The translations under genes and the position numbers were made by a program. A DNA stretch of 64,000 nucleotides from CAVQFB01 sp963711675 (GTDB lineage: Bacteria; Acidobacteriota; Terriglobia; Terriglobales; Acidobacteriaceae). Below are positions 18,172 through 26,322 of the stretch, in pieces. How positions within the stretch are numbered: the first letter of the stretch is position 1; the number at the start of each line of letters is the position of its first letter. The stretch covers positions 310,001 to 374,000 of the forward strand of contig CAVQFB010000004.1 of assembly GCA_963711675.1 (NCBI GenBank), given 5' to 3'. Below the pieces are notes generated by a model. It worked only from the letters and a program-made list of their open reading frames with translations. It had not been told where the DNA came from and did not search any database.

Positions 18172-19089
18172 ATGGAACTCTCTCAACTCGAAGTGTTTCT
18201 GACGGTTGCGCGAGAAGGCCGTTTCTCCCGGGCGGCTGAGAAGCTGTTCCGCACGCAGTCCGCTGTGAGCCAGACCATCCGCAAGCTGGAAGACGAGCTT
18301 GGGGAGCCGTTGTTCGATCGCTCCTCCCGGGAAGGGGTGCTCACCGATGCGGGCCGGGTGCTGCGAGAATACGCCGAGAAGTTGCTGAACCTTCGTGGCG
18401 ACGCCCAGGAAGCGCTGCTCGAGTTGCGCGAGGTGCAAAAGGGCAAGCTGGTGATCGCGGCCAATGAATTCACTGCCCTCTACCTGCTTCCAGTACTCGC
18501 CGAATTCCGCCGCCTGCATCCAATGATCAGGATCATGGTGCAACGCTCGCTGGGGAGTCACATTCCCGATGACCTGCTGCGGCATGCGGTGGAGTTGGGT
18601 GTGCTCTCCTACGACCCGCAGGAGCCGCAACTGCGGTCGTTCGTGGTCTATCTGGATGAGTTGGCGCTTGTGGTTCCTCCCACTCACCCGCTGGCTTCGG
18701 AGCGCCAGGTCAGCATCCGGCAGCTTGGAGCCGAATCGTTTGTGGCGCATATCGTGTCTTCGCCGTACCGGGACAAGGTCATCCAGGCTTTCAAGAGGTA
18801 CAAGACGCCGCTTCACATGGATATCGAACTGCCCACGCTGCAGGCCATCAAGCGATTTGTCGCCATGGGAAACGGAGTGGCGTTTGTGCCTGAGATTAGC
18901 GTCGAGAATGAAATCGCGCGCGGCGAACTGGTGCGCATTCCAGTGCGTGAGCTTCGCCTGCAGCGCAAGCTCCGGCTGGTGTATCGGAAGGAAGCCAGCC
19001 TGTCACACGCGGCGCGCGCGTTTCTCAAGGTCGCGGAGGCGGTCGCACTCGAACGCGAAGGGCGGTACCGCTTTCAGCGGGAAGACTGA
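18172..19089 (+). CDS. LysR-family transcriptional regulator, divergent from leuA
   Basis: 305 residues. The N-terminal winged helix (1-62) shows LEVFLTVAREGRFSRAAEKLFRTQSAVSQTIRKLEDELG. The substrate-binding domain (about 90-290) has GKLVIAANEFTALYLLPVLAEFRRLHP and GNGVAFVPEISVENEIARGEL. It starts at ATG 18172. Because it is divergent from leuA, its probable job is control of leucine synthesis, perhaps with a pathway intermediate as inducer; that is inference from position. It is not clearly LeuO, IlvY or CysB. Confidence 0.92.
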   Translation: MELSQLEVFLTVAREGRFSRAAEKLFRTQSAVSQTIRKLEDELGEPLFDRSSREGVLTDAGRVLREYAEKLLNLRGDAQEALLELREVQKGKLVIAANEFTALYLLPVLAEFRRLHPMIRIMVQRSLGSHIPDDLLRHAVELGVLSYDPQEPQLRSFVVYLDELALVVPPTHPLASERQVSIRQLGAESFVAHIVSSPYRDKVIQAFKRYKTPLHMDIELPTLQAIKRFVAMGNGVAFVPEISVENEIARGELVRIPVRELRLQRKLRLVYRKEASLSHAARAFLKVAEAVALEREGRYRFQRED

Positions 19090-19230
19090 GCGGGCGAAAC
19101 CCGAATCGCGGTGCGCATTTGGCGATGCGAGACACCGATCAGACGGGTGGTCTCCAGTAGAATGACGGATTCGGTGGCTGGGAGCGGCCATGGTTTATCT
19201 TGAAAAGAGTCCCCGTGCCAGGAGGTGGTG

Positions 19231-19860
19231 GTGAAGAAATGGATTTGTCTGACCGTCTTCATATTATGTTCTAGCGCTTTTTTTGCAGCCCAGGAAATGC
19301 CGAGAGCCGAGTTCTTCGGTGGATACTCTTACGCTGGAGCCGATCCCTATGCCACGAGTCAGCGCACAGGTTTGAACGGTTGGGAGGGCGCGGTGAGACT
19401 TAACTTCGCCCCCTGGCTGGGAATCGTCGCTGATTTCAGCGGCGACTATGGGCATGTGAAACTTCCCGTACTCTTTCCAGCACCTTTTCCTCCCTGCGCT
19501 CCCTTTTGCCCTCCCTCCTCGTCGACGTTTTCCGTGGATACCAAGCTCTACTCGTATCTGTTCGGTGCGGACGTTCCTTATCGCAAGTGGGATCGGTTCA
19601 CGCCGTACGCGCAATTGCTTTTCGGCAAAGCGCACGTCAACGGGCAGTTTGGAGGGACATCAGAGCTGGATACCAAGTTCGGAATGGCGTTGGGATTCGG
19701 GGCGGATTACCGCATTACCCCACGGCTGGCATGGCGGGTCCAGGCGGACTATTTGCAGACAAAATTTTTCGCCAACAAGGAAGACAACTTTCGAGTTTCA
19801 ACCGGCATTGTTCTTCGGTTAACCAAGAAGAAGAAGAACAGAACTCTGACCACGCCGTAG
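19231..19860 (+). CDS. Outer-membrane beta-barrel protein (OmpA-like 8-strand type)
   Basis: 210 residues with a signal peptide (KKWICLTVFILCSSAFFAAQ). The mature protein alternates short amphipathic strands typical of an eight-stranded barrel: AEFFGGYSYAGADP, WEGAVRLNFAPWLGIVADFSGDYG, LYSYLFGADVPYR, ITPRLAWRVQADYLQT, FRVSTGIVLRL. GTG 19231 is chosen because AGGAGG lies 5 nt before it; two further GTGs at 19225 and 19228 overlap that site. It is paralogous to the next gene. Role unknown. Confidence 0.8.
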   Translation: MKKWICLTVFILCSSAFFAAQEMPRAEFFGGYSYAGADPYATSQRTGLNGWEGAVRLNFAPWLGIVADFSGDYGHVKLPVLFPAPFPPCAPFCPPSSSTFSVDTKLYSYLFGADVPYRKWDRFTPYAQLLFGKAHVNGQFGGTSELDTKFGMALGFGADYRITPRLAWRVQADYLQTKFFANKEDNFRVSTGIVLRLTKKKKNRTLTTP

Positions 19861-19995
19861 GGACTGCCGTACCGTTGATGAAGGTGGTTTCATCCGCTCC
19901 TTTTTTCGGAAAGCGGGCACAACCACTTTCCCTTTTCCGCATCCAAAACACAACACTTTATGGAAACGCGGGTTCTTAATCTCGGAGGATTTTCC

Positions 19996-20568
19996 ATGCG
20001 CACATTGATCGCTGCAGCCTGTGTATCATTCCTGTTTGTGACCTTGAGCAGCGCGCAGCTCCTGCCCAAGGGAAATGTCTTTATCGGATATTCCTATGCT
20101 CATGCCGACGTCGGCGGCGGCAATAACGTGAATCTCAATGGCTGGAACGGTTCGCTCGAGGGTAGGATTTTTCCGCATGTGGGAATTGTGGCGGATCTAA
20201 GCGGCGTTTACGGCGGTAACGATTCGCCTTCCATATGCCCAGTGCTCATCATTCCCGGGGGTGGCTGTATCAACGTTCACACCAGTATTCATCAAACCAA
20301 CGTGCTTTTCGGGCCGCGGGTATCGCTTTCGGTAGGCAAGATTCGCCCGTTTGCCCATTTTCTGGTGGGAGTGGCTCATGAAAGCCTGAGCAGCAACGGG
20401 TCTTCCAACTCAGATACCTCGTTCGGGGATGCTTTCGGAGGTGGAATTGACTACAAGCTCTTCCACGTAGCAGCCTGGCGATTCGAAGGGGATTACGTAG
20501 GCACCCGCTACTTCAGCGGTACGCAGAGCGATTTCCGCCTCTCCACAGGACTGGTTTTCAACTTCTAG
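19996..20568 (+). CDS. Outer-membrane beta-barrel protein, paralogue of the preceding gene
   Basis: 190 residues; signal peptide MRTLIAAACVSFLFVTLSSAQ. Strand pattern and order match the gene at 19231: FIGYSYAHADVGGG, LNGWNGSLEGRIFPHVGIVADLSGVYG, TNVLFGPRVSLSVGKIRPFAHFLVG, VAAWRFEGDYVGTRYFSG, DFRLSTGLVF. A periplasm-facing Cys-flanked loop (SICPVLIIPGGGCIN) corresponds to a Cys/Pro loop in the first protein. ATG 19996 follows GGAGG by 7 nt; an upstream in-frame ATG at 19960 would bury the signal peptide. Probably a tandem duplication. Confidence 0.8.
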   Translation: MRTLIAAACVSFLFVTLSSAQLLPKGNVFIGYSYAHADVGGGNNVNLNGWNGSLEGRIFPHVGIVADLSGVYGGNDSPSICPVLIIPGGGCINVHTSIHQTNVLFGPRVSLSVGKIRPFAHFLVGVAHESLSSNGSSNSDTSFGDAFGGGIDYKLFHVAAWRFEGDYVGTRYFSGTQSDFRLSTGLVFNF

Positions 20569-20596
20569 GCGACATTCGCCCAGATCCCGAGGCCGA

Positions 20597-21283
20597 TCAC
20601 TTGAGGCCGAGAACCAGGAAGTAATCCATGTTATCGGCCTTTACGAAGTCGTACTGCTCGAGGAGCCGGTAACCGGCTTCGGCGGCTTCTTTGATCACGA
20701 CATCCCGATTTACGCCGTGATTTTCCCCGTTGCCATTGCGGTCGATGATTCCAACTCTAGCACCGGATCGAAGCGCTCGACGGAGATTCTTCAGCAGCGC
20801 AATTGGCTCGCTGATCTCGTGATAAGTCTTGAGTAGAAGGACGGCGTCGATACTGTTCGCAGGCAGCTGCGGATCGTCCGCACTGCTCAGGATGGTTCTT
20901 ACATTGTCGGCGTGTTCCCGCTGAGCCCGACGATTTATGTATTCGATTGATTTGGGGTTGATGTCCACCGCATAAATTGTTCCCGTCGCGGTGAGGCGTT
21001 TCGCCGCTCGTACGGTGAACCACCCCGAGCCAGCTCCGATATCGGCGACGTTCTTGCCCTTCGCGATTCCCAGGATGTCCATCACGCGATCGATCTGTAG
21101 ACGATCTTCACGCCCAGGCGAATCGAAGATGGAGAGATCACCGGTGTAAGGTGTGCTCGTCTTGCGATCTTGGGTCTGAGCCTGGGTATTCTGGCCGTCG
21201 GCCCGCAACGGAGCCAGCGGCGCAAAGGTGGAAAGCACAATGAGGACAACCAGCCAACGCCGGAACATAATTGTTTGACTCAC
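20597..21283 (-). CDS. Class I SAM-dependent methyltransferase with an N-terminal signal sequence
   Basis: 228 residues. A hydrophobic leader (RRWLVVLIVLSTFAPLAPLRA) precedes a Rossmann methyltransferase core: VADIGAGSGWFTVRAAKRL (motif I), AVDINPKSIEYI, AVLLLKTYHEISEP and GARVGIIDRNG. It ends near motif VI with YDFVKADNMDYFLVLGLK. The leader suggests export or membrane anchoring, which is odd because SAM is cytosolic. The predicted core aligns with UbiE/ArsM-like enzymes but the substrate is unknown. It converges with the barrel gene, 28 bp apart. Confidence 0.85.
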   Translation of the reverse strand: MSQTIMFRRWLVVLIVLSTFAPLAPLRADGQNTQAQTQDRKTSTPYTGDLSIFDSPGREDRLQIDRVMDILGIAKGKNVADIGAGSGWFTVRAAKRLTATGTIYAVDINPKSIEYINRRAQREHADNVRTILSSADDPQLPANSIDAVLLLKTYHEISEPIALLKNLRRALRSGARVGIIDRNGNGENHGVNRDVVIKEAAEAGYRLLEQYDFVKADNMDYFLVLGLK

Positions 21284-21464
21284 CGCGGGCCGAAAAGTTC
21301 ACATTCTTTTCCGGAGAAAAAGCGGCCCGACCACGTGCGGCGCGGCGTCCTTCTCAATTGACAACTACTGACACGGTCGCGGATACTGCAACCTGCGCAT
21401 GTAGGATGCAACGGCACGCCGCCGAAGGGCAATGCCCACCTACGATCTCATCGTGGAGGCCTGC

Positions 21465-22112
21465 ATGCCCAATCTAGAGAACCTCAAAAAGCAAGCCAAG
21501 CTCATATTGCGGTGGCATCGCGAACGCCACTATCCCGTCGCTGCACAAATCCGCGGGCATTTGCCGCGTTTCCTGAATATGCCCGACTCCGAGATTCTTG
21601 CGGCGAACTTCAAGCTCAGCGATGCCCAAGAAATGATCGCAAGACAGCAAGGCTTCGATAGTTGGCAAGCCCTGAAAACTGGCCTCTCGACCGCGTCGCT
21701 CAAGGTGAAATCATTGCCATCGAAAGCAACGATTGTTAGTGCGGAGCCGCAACTGTTCGTCACCGATATCCAGAGATCATGCGAATTTTTCCGCCAGAAG
21801 TTAGGCTTTTCGCTTGTATTCAGTTACGGCAAACCTCCCTACTATGCACAGGTGGGTCGCGACGCGGCGCGTCTCAATCTAAGGTGTGTCGAGCGATCCG
21901 TAATCGAGGCGAAAGTCCGCGATCAGGAGGAACTGTTGTCGGTATCTATGACCGTCGCTACAGCGGACGAGATCAAGCTATTGTTTCTTGAGTTTCAGTC
22001 CGCTGGTGTTGTCTTTCACCAGACGCTGAAAAAGCAGCCTTGGGGCGCCAAGAATTTCGTCGTCAAGGATCCGGATGGGAATCTGCTGCTGTTTGCCGGA
22101 CCCGCAAACTAA
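21465..22112 (+). CDS. Glyoxalase/bleomycin-resistance fold protein with N-terminal helical extension
   Basis: 215 residues. Residues 1-75 form a helical, ankyrin-adjacent module often seen in small stress proteins (LKKQAKLILRWHRERHYPVA; AQEMIARQQGFDSWQALK). From about residue 90 comes one VOC domain: QLFVTDIQRSCEFFRQKLGF, YYAQVGRDAARLNLR, KQPWGAKNFVVKDPDGNLLLF. The conserved glutamate or histidine metal ligands of glyoxalase I are not obvious, so a binding rather than catalytic role is possible. ATG 21465 follows GGAGG; an ATG 33 nt upstream is in frame but lacks a ribosome site. Confidence 0.82.
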   Translation: MPNLENLKKQAKLILRWHRERHYPVAAQIRGHLPRFLNMPDSEILAANFKLSDAQEMIARQQGFDSWQALKTGLSTASLKVKSLPSKATIVSAEPQLFVTDIQRSCEFFRQKLGFSLVFSYGKPPYYAQVGRDAARLNLRCVERSVIEAKVRDQEELLSVSMTVATADEIKLLFLEFQSAGVVFHQTLKKQPWGAKNFVVKDPDGNLLLFAGPAN

Positions 22113-22191
22113 CAGCTGCCAAGCCGAACTGTGCTGATTGAGCATGGGGCTGCGCCCCGGAGGACGGGGTTCGGAGTCGTCCAGAGTTGCT

Positions 22192-22911
22192 CTAGGTCTG
22201 CCAGTACTTGTGATCGCGCAGGAAGAAGTTCTGATTCCAGAAATTGAACGCGGCCTTCACGAACAGGCGCGCCACCCGGAAGTGTCCCATCCTCTGGAAG
22301 CGCCGGTTTGTCGTGTAGACTCCGCCCCGCACAATGCCAAACTTGCTGCGCGCTACCTGGCTGCTCAGAAGGTAGTCCTCGGCGAACTGTACCTGCTCGT
22401 GGAATCCGCCCAGTTCCTGAAATTTCTCACGATCGAACAGCATGAACATGCCCGTGCTGAAAGGCCGGTGAATGCGAGACAGGTGCTGAAAGAGGTTGTT
22501 GCCCAAATACAGCGTCCTGTCGATCAGGTTCCCGCCACGACAGAGTATGTTCGTCGTGACACACTGGAGCTGTTTCTTCTGGGCCGACTCCACCGCATCG
22601 CGGATCAGCGAATCAGAGGCGGGCTCGATATCCGCGTCCATGAATAGAACGTACTTGGACTCTGCCATCCGGGCGCCCTGATTGCGCCCCACCGACGGCA
22701 TCCCGCCCGGAATGACACTGACGTTCAGCACGTTGCGAAAGCTGCGAACAATGTCCGGCGTGCCGTCAGTCGAGTTCGCGTCAGCGACCAACACCCTCGT
22801 ACTCGACATCTTCGAGTAGTCCTGCTTCGTCAGCGAAGTCAGCAAGCGCGGTATCAGTTTCGCTTCGTTCTTGGCCGGAATCACGATGGTCAGTTCGCTC
22901 ATGGTGTTCAT
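22192..22911 (-). CDS. Family 2 glycosyltransferase
   Basis: 239-residue GT-A glycosyltransferase, probably membrane-associated. Visible: LTIVIPAKNEAKLIPRLLTSL, VLVADANSTDGTPDIV, MPSVGRNQGARMA, the metal-binding DADIEPAS and GGFHEQVQFAEDYLLSSQ. The C-terminus ends in an aromatic amphipathic stretch (FVKAAFNFWNQNFFLRDHKYW). The first 131 bp overlap the end of the upstream phosphoesterase gene in another frame, which points to coupled translation. A role in envelope glycolipid assembly is inferred from that pairing. ATG 22902 is an equally possible start. Confidence 0.9.
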   Translation of the reverse strand: MNTMSELTIVIPAKNEAKLIPRLLTSLTKQDYSKMSSTRVLVADANSTDGTPDIVRSFRNVLNVSVIPGGMPSVGRNQGARMAESKYVLFMDADIEPASDSLIRDAVESAQKKQLQCVTTNILCRGGNLIDRTLYLGNNLFQHLSRIHRPFSTGMFMLFDREKFQELGGFHEQVQFAEDYLLSSQVARSKFGIVRGGVYTTNRRFQRMGHFRVARLFVKAAFNFWNQNFFLRDHKYWQT

Positions 22912-23599
22912 GGATCTGAACCCCTTCCTCGTTTACGGTGATGTAGGTAGGGCGTGAATCGGTCCACCCTCCCGAGTTGTAATACTGCACTCCATCTTGA
23001 TTAAGATGCATGGCCGCGTGGGTGTGGCCACAAAAAACGCGATCGAATCCGTGCACCTTCGCGTAAGAAACTGCGCCCGACGCCACCTTCGGGGACATGC
23101 GCAACCAGTTAGTGTTCAGACGATCGATCAGCCTGGCGAAGGGTTTCCCCTTCAGGTCGAGCTTCTGCAACTGCAGGTAAAGCGATGTGCCGATCGAGCT
23201 GAGCCTCAGGTTGTTAACTTGAAAACCGTCGAACTGATGGCCGTGGATGGCAGCGTGCGTCAGGCCTGCGTATTGCCAGACATATTCCTGGTAGACCTTC
23301 ACGCCCACCAGGTGCGACATGACGTTCGTCAGGCCATGGTCGTGATTTCCCTCGACCCAGATGACCTCGACTTTGCGTTTGGGATTGGAGAGCTTCCGGA
23401 TGTACCCCAGAAACTGCCAGTGCTCTTTTTTCAACCGCCCAAAATTGAGGTCGGAAAAGATGTCGCCCAGGAGGATGAGCCGCCGGAAGGAATTTTCCTT
23501 GAGCATGCGCGTCGCGTCGTACGCGCGGCAGACTTCGGACCCCAGGTGCAGGTCCGACAGGATAAGCGTGTCGTAGACAGGCGCGCCCATATGCCTCAT
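22781..23599 (-). CDS. Metallophosphoesterase, UDP-2,3-diacylglucosamine diphosphatase (LpxH)-like
   Basis: 272 residues. Calcineurin-like two-metal core: LILSDLHLGSEVCRA (DxH), LLGDIFSDLNFG (GD), VEGNHDHGL (GNHD) and VFCGHTHAAMH (GHTH). Relatives hydrolyse UDP-2,3-diacylglucosamine in lipid A synthesis or act as broader cytosolic phosphoesterases; the sequence here is not close enough to E. coli LpxH to assign the gene name. The last 44 codons, charged and poorly conserved (HHERTDHRDSGQERSETDTA), overlap the following glycosyltransferase. Confidence 0.88.
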   Translation of the reverse strand: MRHMGAPVYDTLILSDLHLGSEVCRAYDATRMLKENSFRRLILLGDIFSDLNFGRLKKEHWQFLGYIRKLSNPKRKVEVIWVEGNHDHGLTNVMSHLVGVKVYQEYVWQYAGLTHAAIHGHQFDGFQVNNLRLSSIGTSLYLQLQKLDLKGKPFARLIDRLNTNWLRMSPKVASGAVSYAKVHGFDRVFCGHTHAAMHLNQDGVQYYNSGGWTDSRPTYITVNEEGVQIHEHHERTDHRDSGQERSETDTALADFADEAGLLEDVEYEGVGR

Positions 23600-23739
23600 T
23601 TGTAGTGCATCAATGTTAAGAGGTGATGAATGGGTGACGGGAAATGTAAACCTGGGTACTCAGAGGGTAATCACGCGCGCCGGCGGGCTATTGTTACAGG
23701 CAGGTTAAAACGGAAGCGTCGAAAGGACTTATTAAGGAC

Positions 23740-24018
23740 TTATTTCTGAGCGGGAGGCACGTATTCCTTGGGCACCACCGCAGCCTCGCCGAAGAAATAG
23801 AGTTCCATCTGCTTGACTATGACTTCCTGATCCTCTTTACGCGCGGGGTTCAGGCGATATTCGTTCAGGATCATCTTGCAGACATCCCCCCACGAGGCCC
23901 ACGCCTGCTGCGAGACGTTCTCGTAAATCTTCTGGCCCAGTTCGGTGTCGAAGGGCGGCTCGTCCAGGCCCGGCAATTCCTTGTGCAACTTGACGCAATT
24001 GACCATGTGTTCTGCCAT
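23740..24018 (-). CDS. yggX: YggX-type Fe(2+)-trafficking / oxidative damage protection protein
   Basis: 92 residues. The family pattern is clear: MVNCVKLHKELPGLDEPPF, LGQKIYENVSQQAWASW and a KMILNEYRLN helix, then VIVKQMELYFFGE. The single conserved cysteine near the N-terminus is present. YggX proteins protect iron-sulfur proteins and are usually linked to MutY; no mutY is adjacent here. It starts at ATG 24018. Confidence 0.93.
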   Translation of the reverse strand: MAEHMVNCVKLHKELPGLDEPPFDTELGQKIYENVSQQAWASWGDVCKMILNEYRLNPARKEDQEVIVKQMELYFFGEAAVVPKEYVPPAQK

Positions 24019-24173
24019 TCTCGTCCTCGTGTGGTGTCAATAAATTATCTCACAGCCTTTTGTCATCCCGAGCCAGCGTTCTTTGCGCTTCGCGAGATCA
24101 AGAGATTCCCGGCCGGAACGCAGTGCTAAAATTCATGTTCCGCGTAATTCCGCACTTCCTTAGGAGCGAAATC

Positions 24174-24491
24174 TTGGAGCGCGCAGGCTCAGGAATCGAG
24201 AAGATCGTGGCTGGCACGTTGCGCCGGGCGCCTGCTGCGGAGGGCCCGCTTCTGGCATGGCCGATCGCATGCGGAAGTGCCGTCGCGGAGCGGACGACGG
24301 CCCTCGATTTCGCAGGCGGCATCCTGCGGGTGAAGGTCCCTGACTCTGGCTGGAAAAAAGAGTTGCAGAGTCTGGCGCCGCAATATCTTGCTGTGATCAA
24401 CCGCTATGCCAGCGAGAGTGTGAGGCGGATCGAGTTTGTGGTGACGCCCGAGAGGACCGCGGGCGAGGGCGCCCGCGCCACACGAGCATGA
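24174..24491 (+). CDS. DciA-like (DUF721) protein
   Basis: About 105 residues. The DUF721 pattern is visible: LERAGSGIEKIVAGTL, LLAWPIACGSAVAERTTALDFAGGILRVKVPDSGWKKELQSLAPQYLAVINRY in sections, then RRIEFVV. In many bacteria DciA loads the replicative helicase in place of DnaC. TTG 24174 is preferred because AGGAG lies 7 nt upstream; an in-frame ATG at 24135 is the alternative. The last residues (AGEGARATRA) are translated from a dispersed REP sequence, so the original C-terminus has been replaced. Confidence 0.75.
   Translation: MERAGSGIEKIVAGTLRRAPAAEGPLLAWPIACGSAVAERTTALDFAGGILRVKVPDSGWKKELQSLAPQYLAVINRYASESVRRIEFVVTPERTAGEGARATRA
24459..24484 (+). repeat. Dispersed 26-bp palindromic repeat inside the DciA-like gene end
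   Basis: Exact copy of the sequence at 9734-9759, containing the palindrome GGGCGAGGGCGCCCGCGCC. Here it is read through by the last codons of the DciA-like gene. Confidence 0.8.
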
Positions 24492-24522
24492 AGGCCATCG
24501 AAGCTTAGAAGATAAGGGAAGC

Positions 24523-24861
24523 ATGAAGGTCAGTGAAAAAGACGTTTCCTATGTTGCCGATCTGGCGAACCTCGAGTTGACAGCGGAGGAGCGGACTCGC
24601 ATGGTCCGCGATCTGAACTCGATTCTCGACTACATCGAGCGGCTGAAAGAACTCGATACGGATCAGGTCCCCCCGATGGCGCAGGTTTCCGACCGTTATG
24701 GTGTAGACGAAGCAAAGCAGGGAAGCGAGCGATTTGCCTACGCGACGCGGCCGGACATACACAAGGGCTTGCGCGAATCGCTGCCGCATGAAGAAGCGTT
24801 GCAGAACGCTCCGGACTCAGACGGAACGTTCTTCGAAGTGCCTAAGGTGATTGAGAGATAG
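24523..24861 (+). CDS. gatC: Asp-tRNA(Asn)/Glu-tRNA(Gln) amidotransferase subunit C
   Basis: 112 residues. Small structural subunit that belts GatA to GatB. Family marks: VSYVADLANLELTAEERTRMVRDLNSILDYIERLKELDTD in sections, ending LRESLPHEEALQNAPDSDGTFFEVPKVIER. Starts at ATG 24523, 21 bp before gatA on the same strand, so the two form an operon. gatB is not in the window. Confidence 0.96.
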   Translation: MKVSEKDVSYVADLANLELTAEERTRMVRDLNSILDYIERLKELDTDQVPPMAQVSDRYGVDEAKQGSERFAYATRPDIHKGLRESLPHEEALQNAPDSDGTFFEVPKVIER

Positions 24862-24882
24862 CGTAGCTCCCGGTCAATCAAT

Positions 24883-26322
24883 ATGGACCTCAACACCCTC
24901 ACCATCGACGAAGCCCGTGCCGCGGTCGCCGACCGCCGGGCCACTGCTCTGAGTCTGGCTGAGTCGTGCTACGCCAAGATCCAGAAGGAAGATAACCAAA
25001 TTGGCGCTTTCCTGACCCTCTCGAAGGAACGCGCTCTTGAGACGGCGGACCGTATCGATCGCCTTGCCGCCGAGGGGAAGCCGCTGCCGCCGCTCGCGGG
25101 CGTTCCCGTCGGAATCAAAGACGTGATGATTACGCGCGGGGTGCGCACCACAGCCGGCTCGAAGATTCTGGGCAATTACATTCCACCGTATGACTGCACA
25201 GCCGTGGCTCGCCTGGAAGCGGCCGGTGCGGTGGTCCTGGGCAAGATGAATTGCGACGAGTTCGCCATGGGGTCGTCCAATGAGAACTCGGCATTCCACC
25301 CCGTGCGCAATCCGCATGACACCAGCCGCGTTCCCGGAGGTTCCTCGGGCGGATCTGCCGCGGCTGTGGCGGCGGGGATGGCAGTTGCGACGTTGGGTTC
25401 CGACACTGGCGGCTCGATCCGCCAGCCGGCTTCTTTCTGCGGCGTCGTGGGATTGATGCCTACCTATGGGCGCGTCTCACGCTACGGCCTGATCGCGTTT
25501 GCATCGTCGCTCGACCACATCGGCCCGCTGACGAAAACGGTGAAAGACGCAGCCATCATGCTGCGGACGATTGCCGGGCGCGATCCGATGGACTCGACTT
25601 CCGCTGAGATTCCCGTGCCCGACTATGTTGCCGAACTGGAAAAACCGGTGAAGGGCATGAAGATCGGCGTGGCGAAGGAGTACTTTGGCGAAGGGCTGGA
25701 TAGCGAAGTCCGAAAGGCAGTGGAAGACGCGATCCAGAAAATCGCGGAACTGGGCTGCGAAGTCGTGCCCGTCTCGCTGCCGCACACTGAATACGCTATC
25801 CCGACGTACTACATTGTCGCGACCGCGGAAGCGTCTTCCAACCTTGCGCGCTTTGACGGCGTGCGCTACGGATACCGCGCAAAGAATGCGCGTATGCTGT
25901 CCGAAATGTATCGCCGCAGCCGCGACGAGGCATTCGGCGCGGAGGTGAAGCGCCGCATTATGCTGGGCACGTACGCTCTGAGTGCCGGATACTATGATGC
26001 CTATTACCTGAAAGCGCAAAAAGTCCGGACGCTGTTGACCCGCGATTTCGACGAGGCCTTCAAGAAAGTCGACGCGATCGTCACGCCTACCAGCCCGACT
26101 CCGGCTTTCAAGATTGGCGAAAAAGCGAACGATCCTTTAGCAATGTACCTGGCGGACATCTACACGGTGACTGCCGACCTGGCGGGGATTCCGGGCATTT
26201 CGGTGCCGTGCGGGCAAACACAATCGAAGTTACCGATCGGGTTGCAGATTCTTGGGCGTCACTTCAACGAAGCGGGCATTTTGCGGATCGCGCATGCCTA
26301 CGAACAATCCACCAAGAACTAG
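24883..26322 (+). CDS. gatA: Asp-tRNA(Asn)/Glu-tRNA(Gln) amidotransferase subunit A
   Basis: 479 residues, the usual length. The amidase-signature enzyme releases ammonia from glutamine for transamidation of misacylated tRNA. The catalytic Lys-Ser-Ser triad is visible as GVPVGIKDVM (Lys), SDTGGSIRQPASF (cis-Ser) and PGGSSGGSAAAVAAGM. Also seen: LDHIGPLTKTVKDAA and DLAGIPGISVPCG. It follows gatC by 21 bp. Its stop overlaps the convergent FmdE-like gene by 4 bp. Confidence 0.97.
   Translation: MDLNTLTIDEARAAVADRRATALSLAESCYAKIQKEDNQIGAFLTLSKERALETADRIDRLAAEGKPLPPLAGVPVGIKDVMITRGVRTTAGSKILGNYIPPYDCTAVARLEAAGAVVLGKMNCDEFAMGSSNENSAFHPVRNPHDTSRVPGGSSGGSAAAVAAGMAVATLGSDTGGSIRQPASFCGVVGLMPTYGRVSRYGLIAFASSLDHIGPLTKTVKDAAIMLRTIAGRDPMDSTSAEIPVPDYVAELEKPVKGMKIGVAKEYFGEGLDSEVRKAVEDAIQKIAELGCEVVPVSLPHTEYAIPTYYIVATAEASSNLARFDGVRYGYRAKNARMLSEMYRRSRDEAFGAEVKRRIMLGTYALSAGYYDAYYLKAQKVRTLLTRDFDEAFKKVDAIVTPTSPTPAFKIGEKANDPLAMYLADIYTVTADLAGIPGISVPCGQTQSKLPIGLQILGRHFNEAGILRIAHAYEQSTKN

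Noticed and set aside
25477..26019. 180-codon minus-strand frame opposite gatA
   Set aside because: Antisense shadow of a conserved amidase gene.
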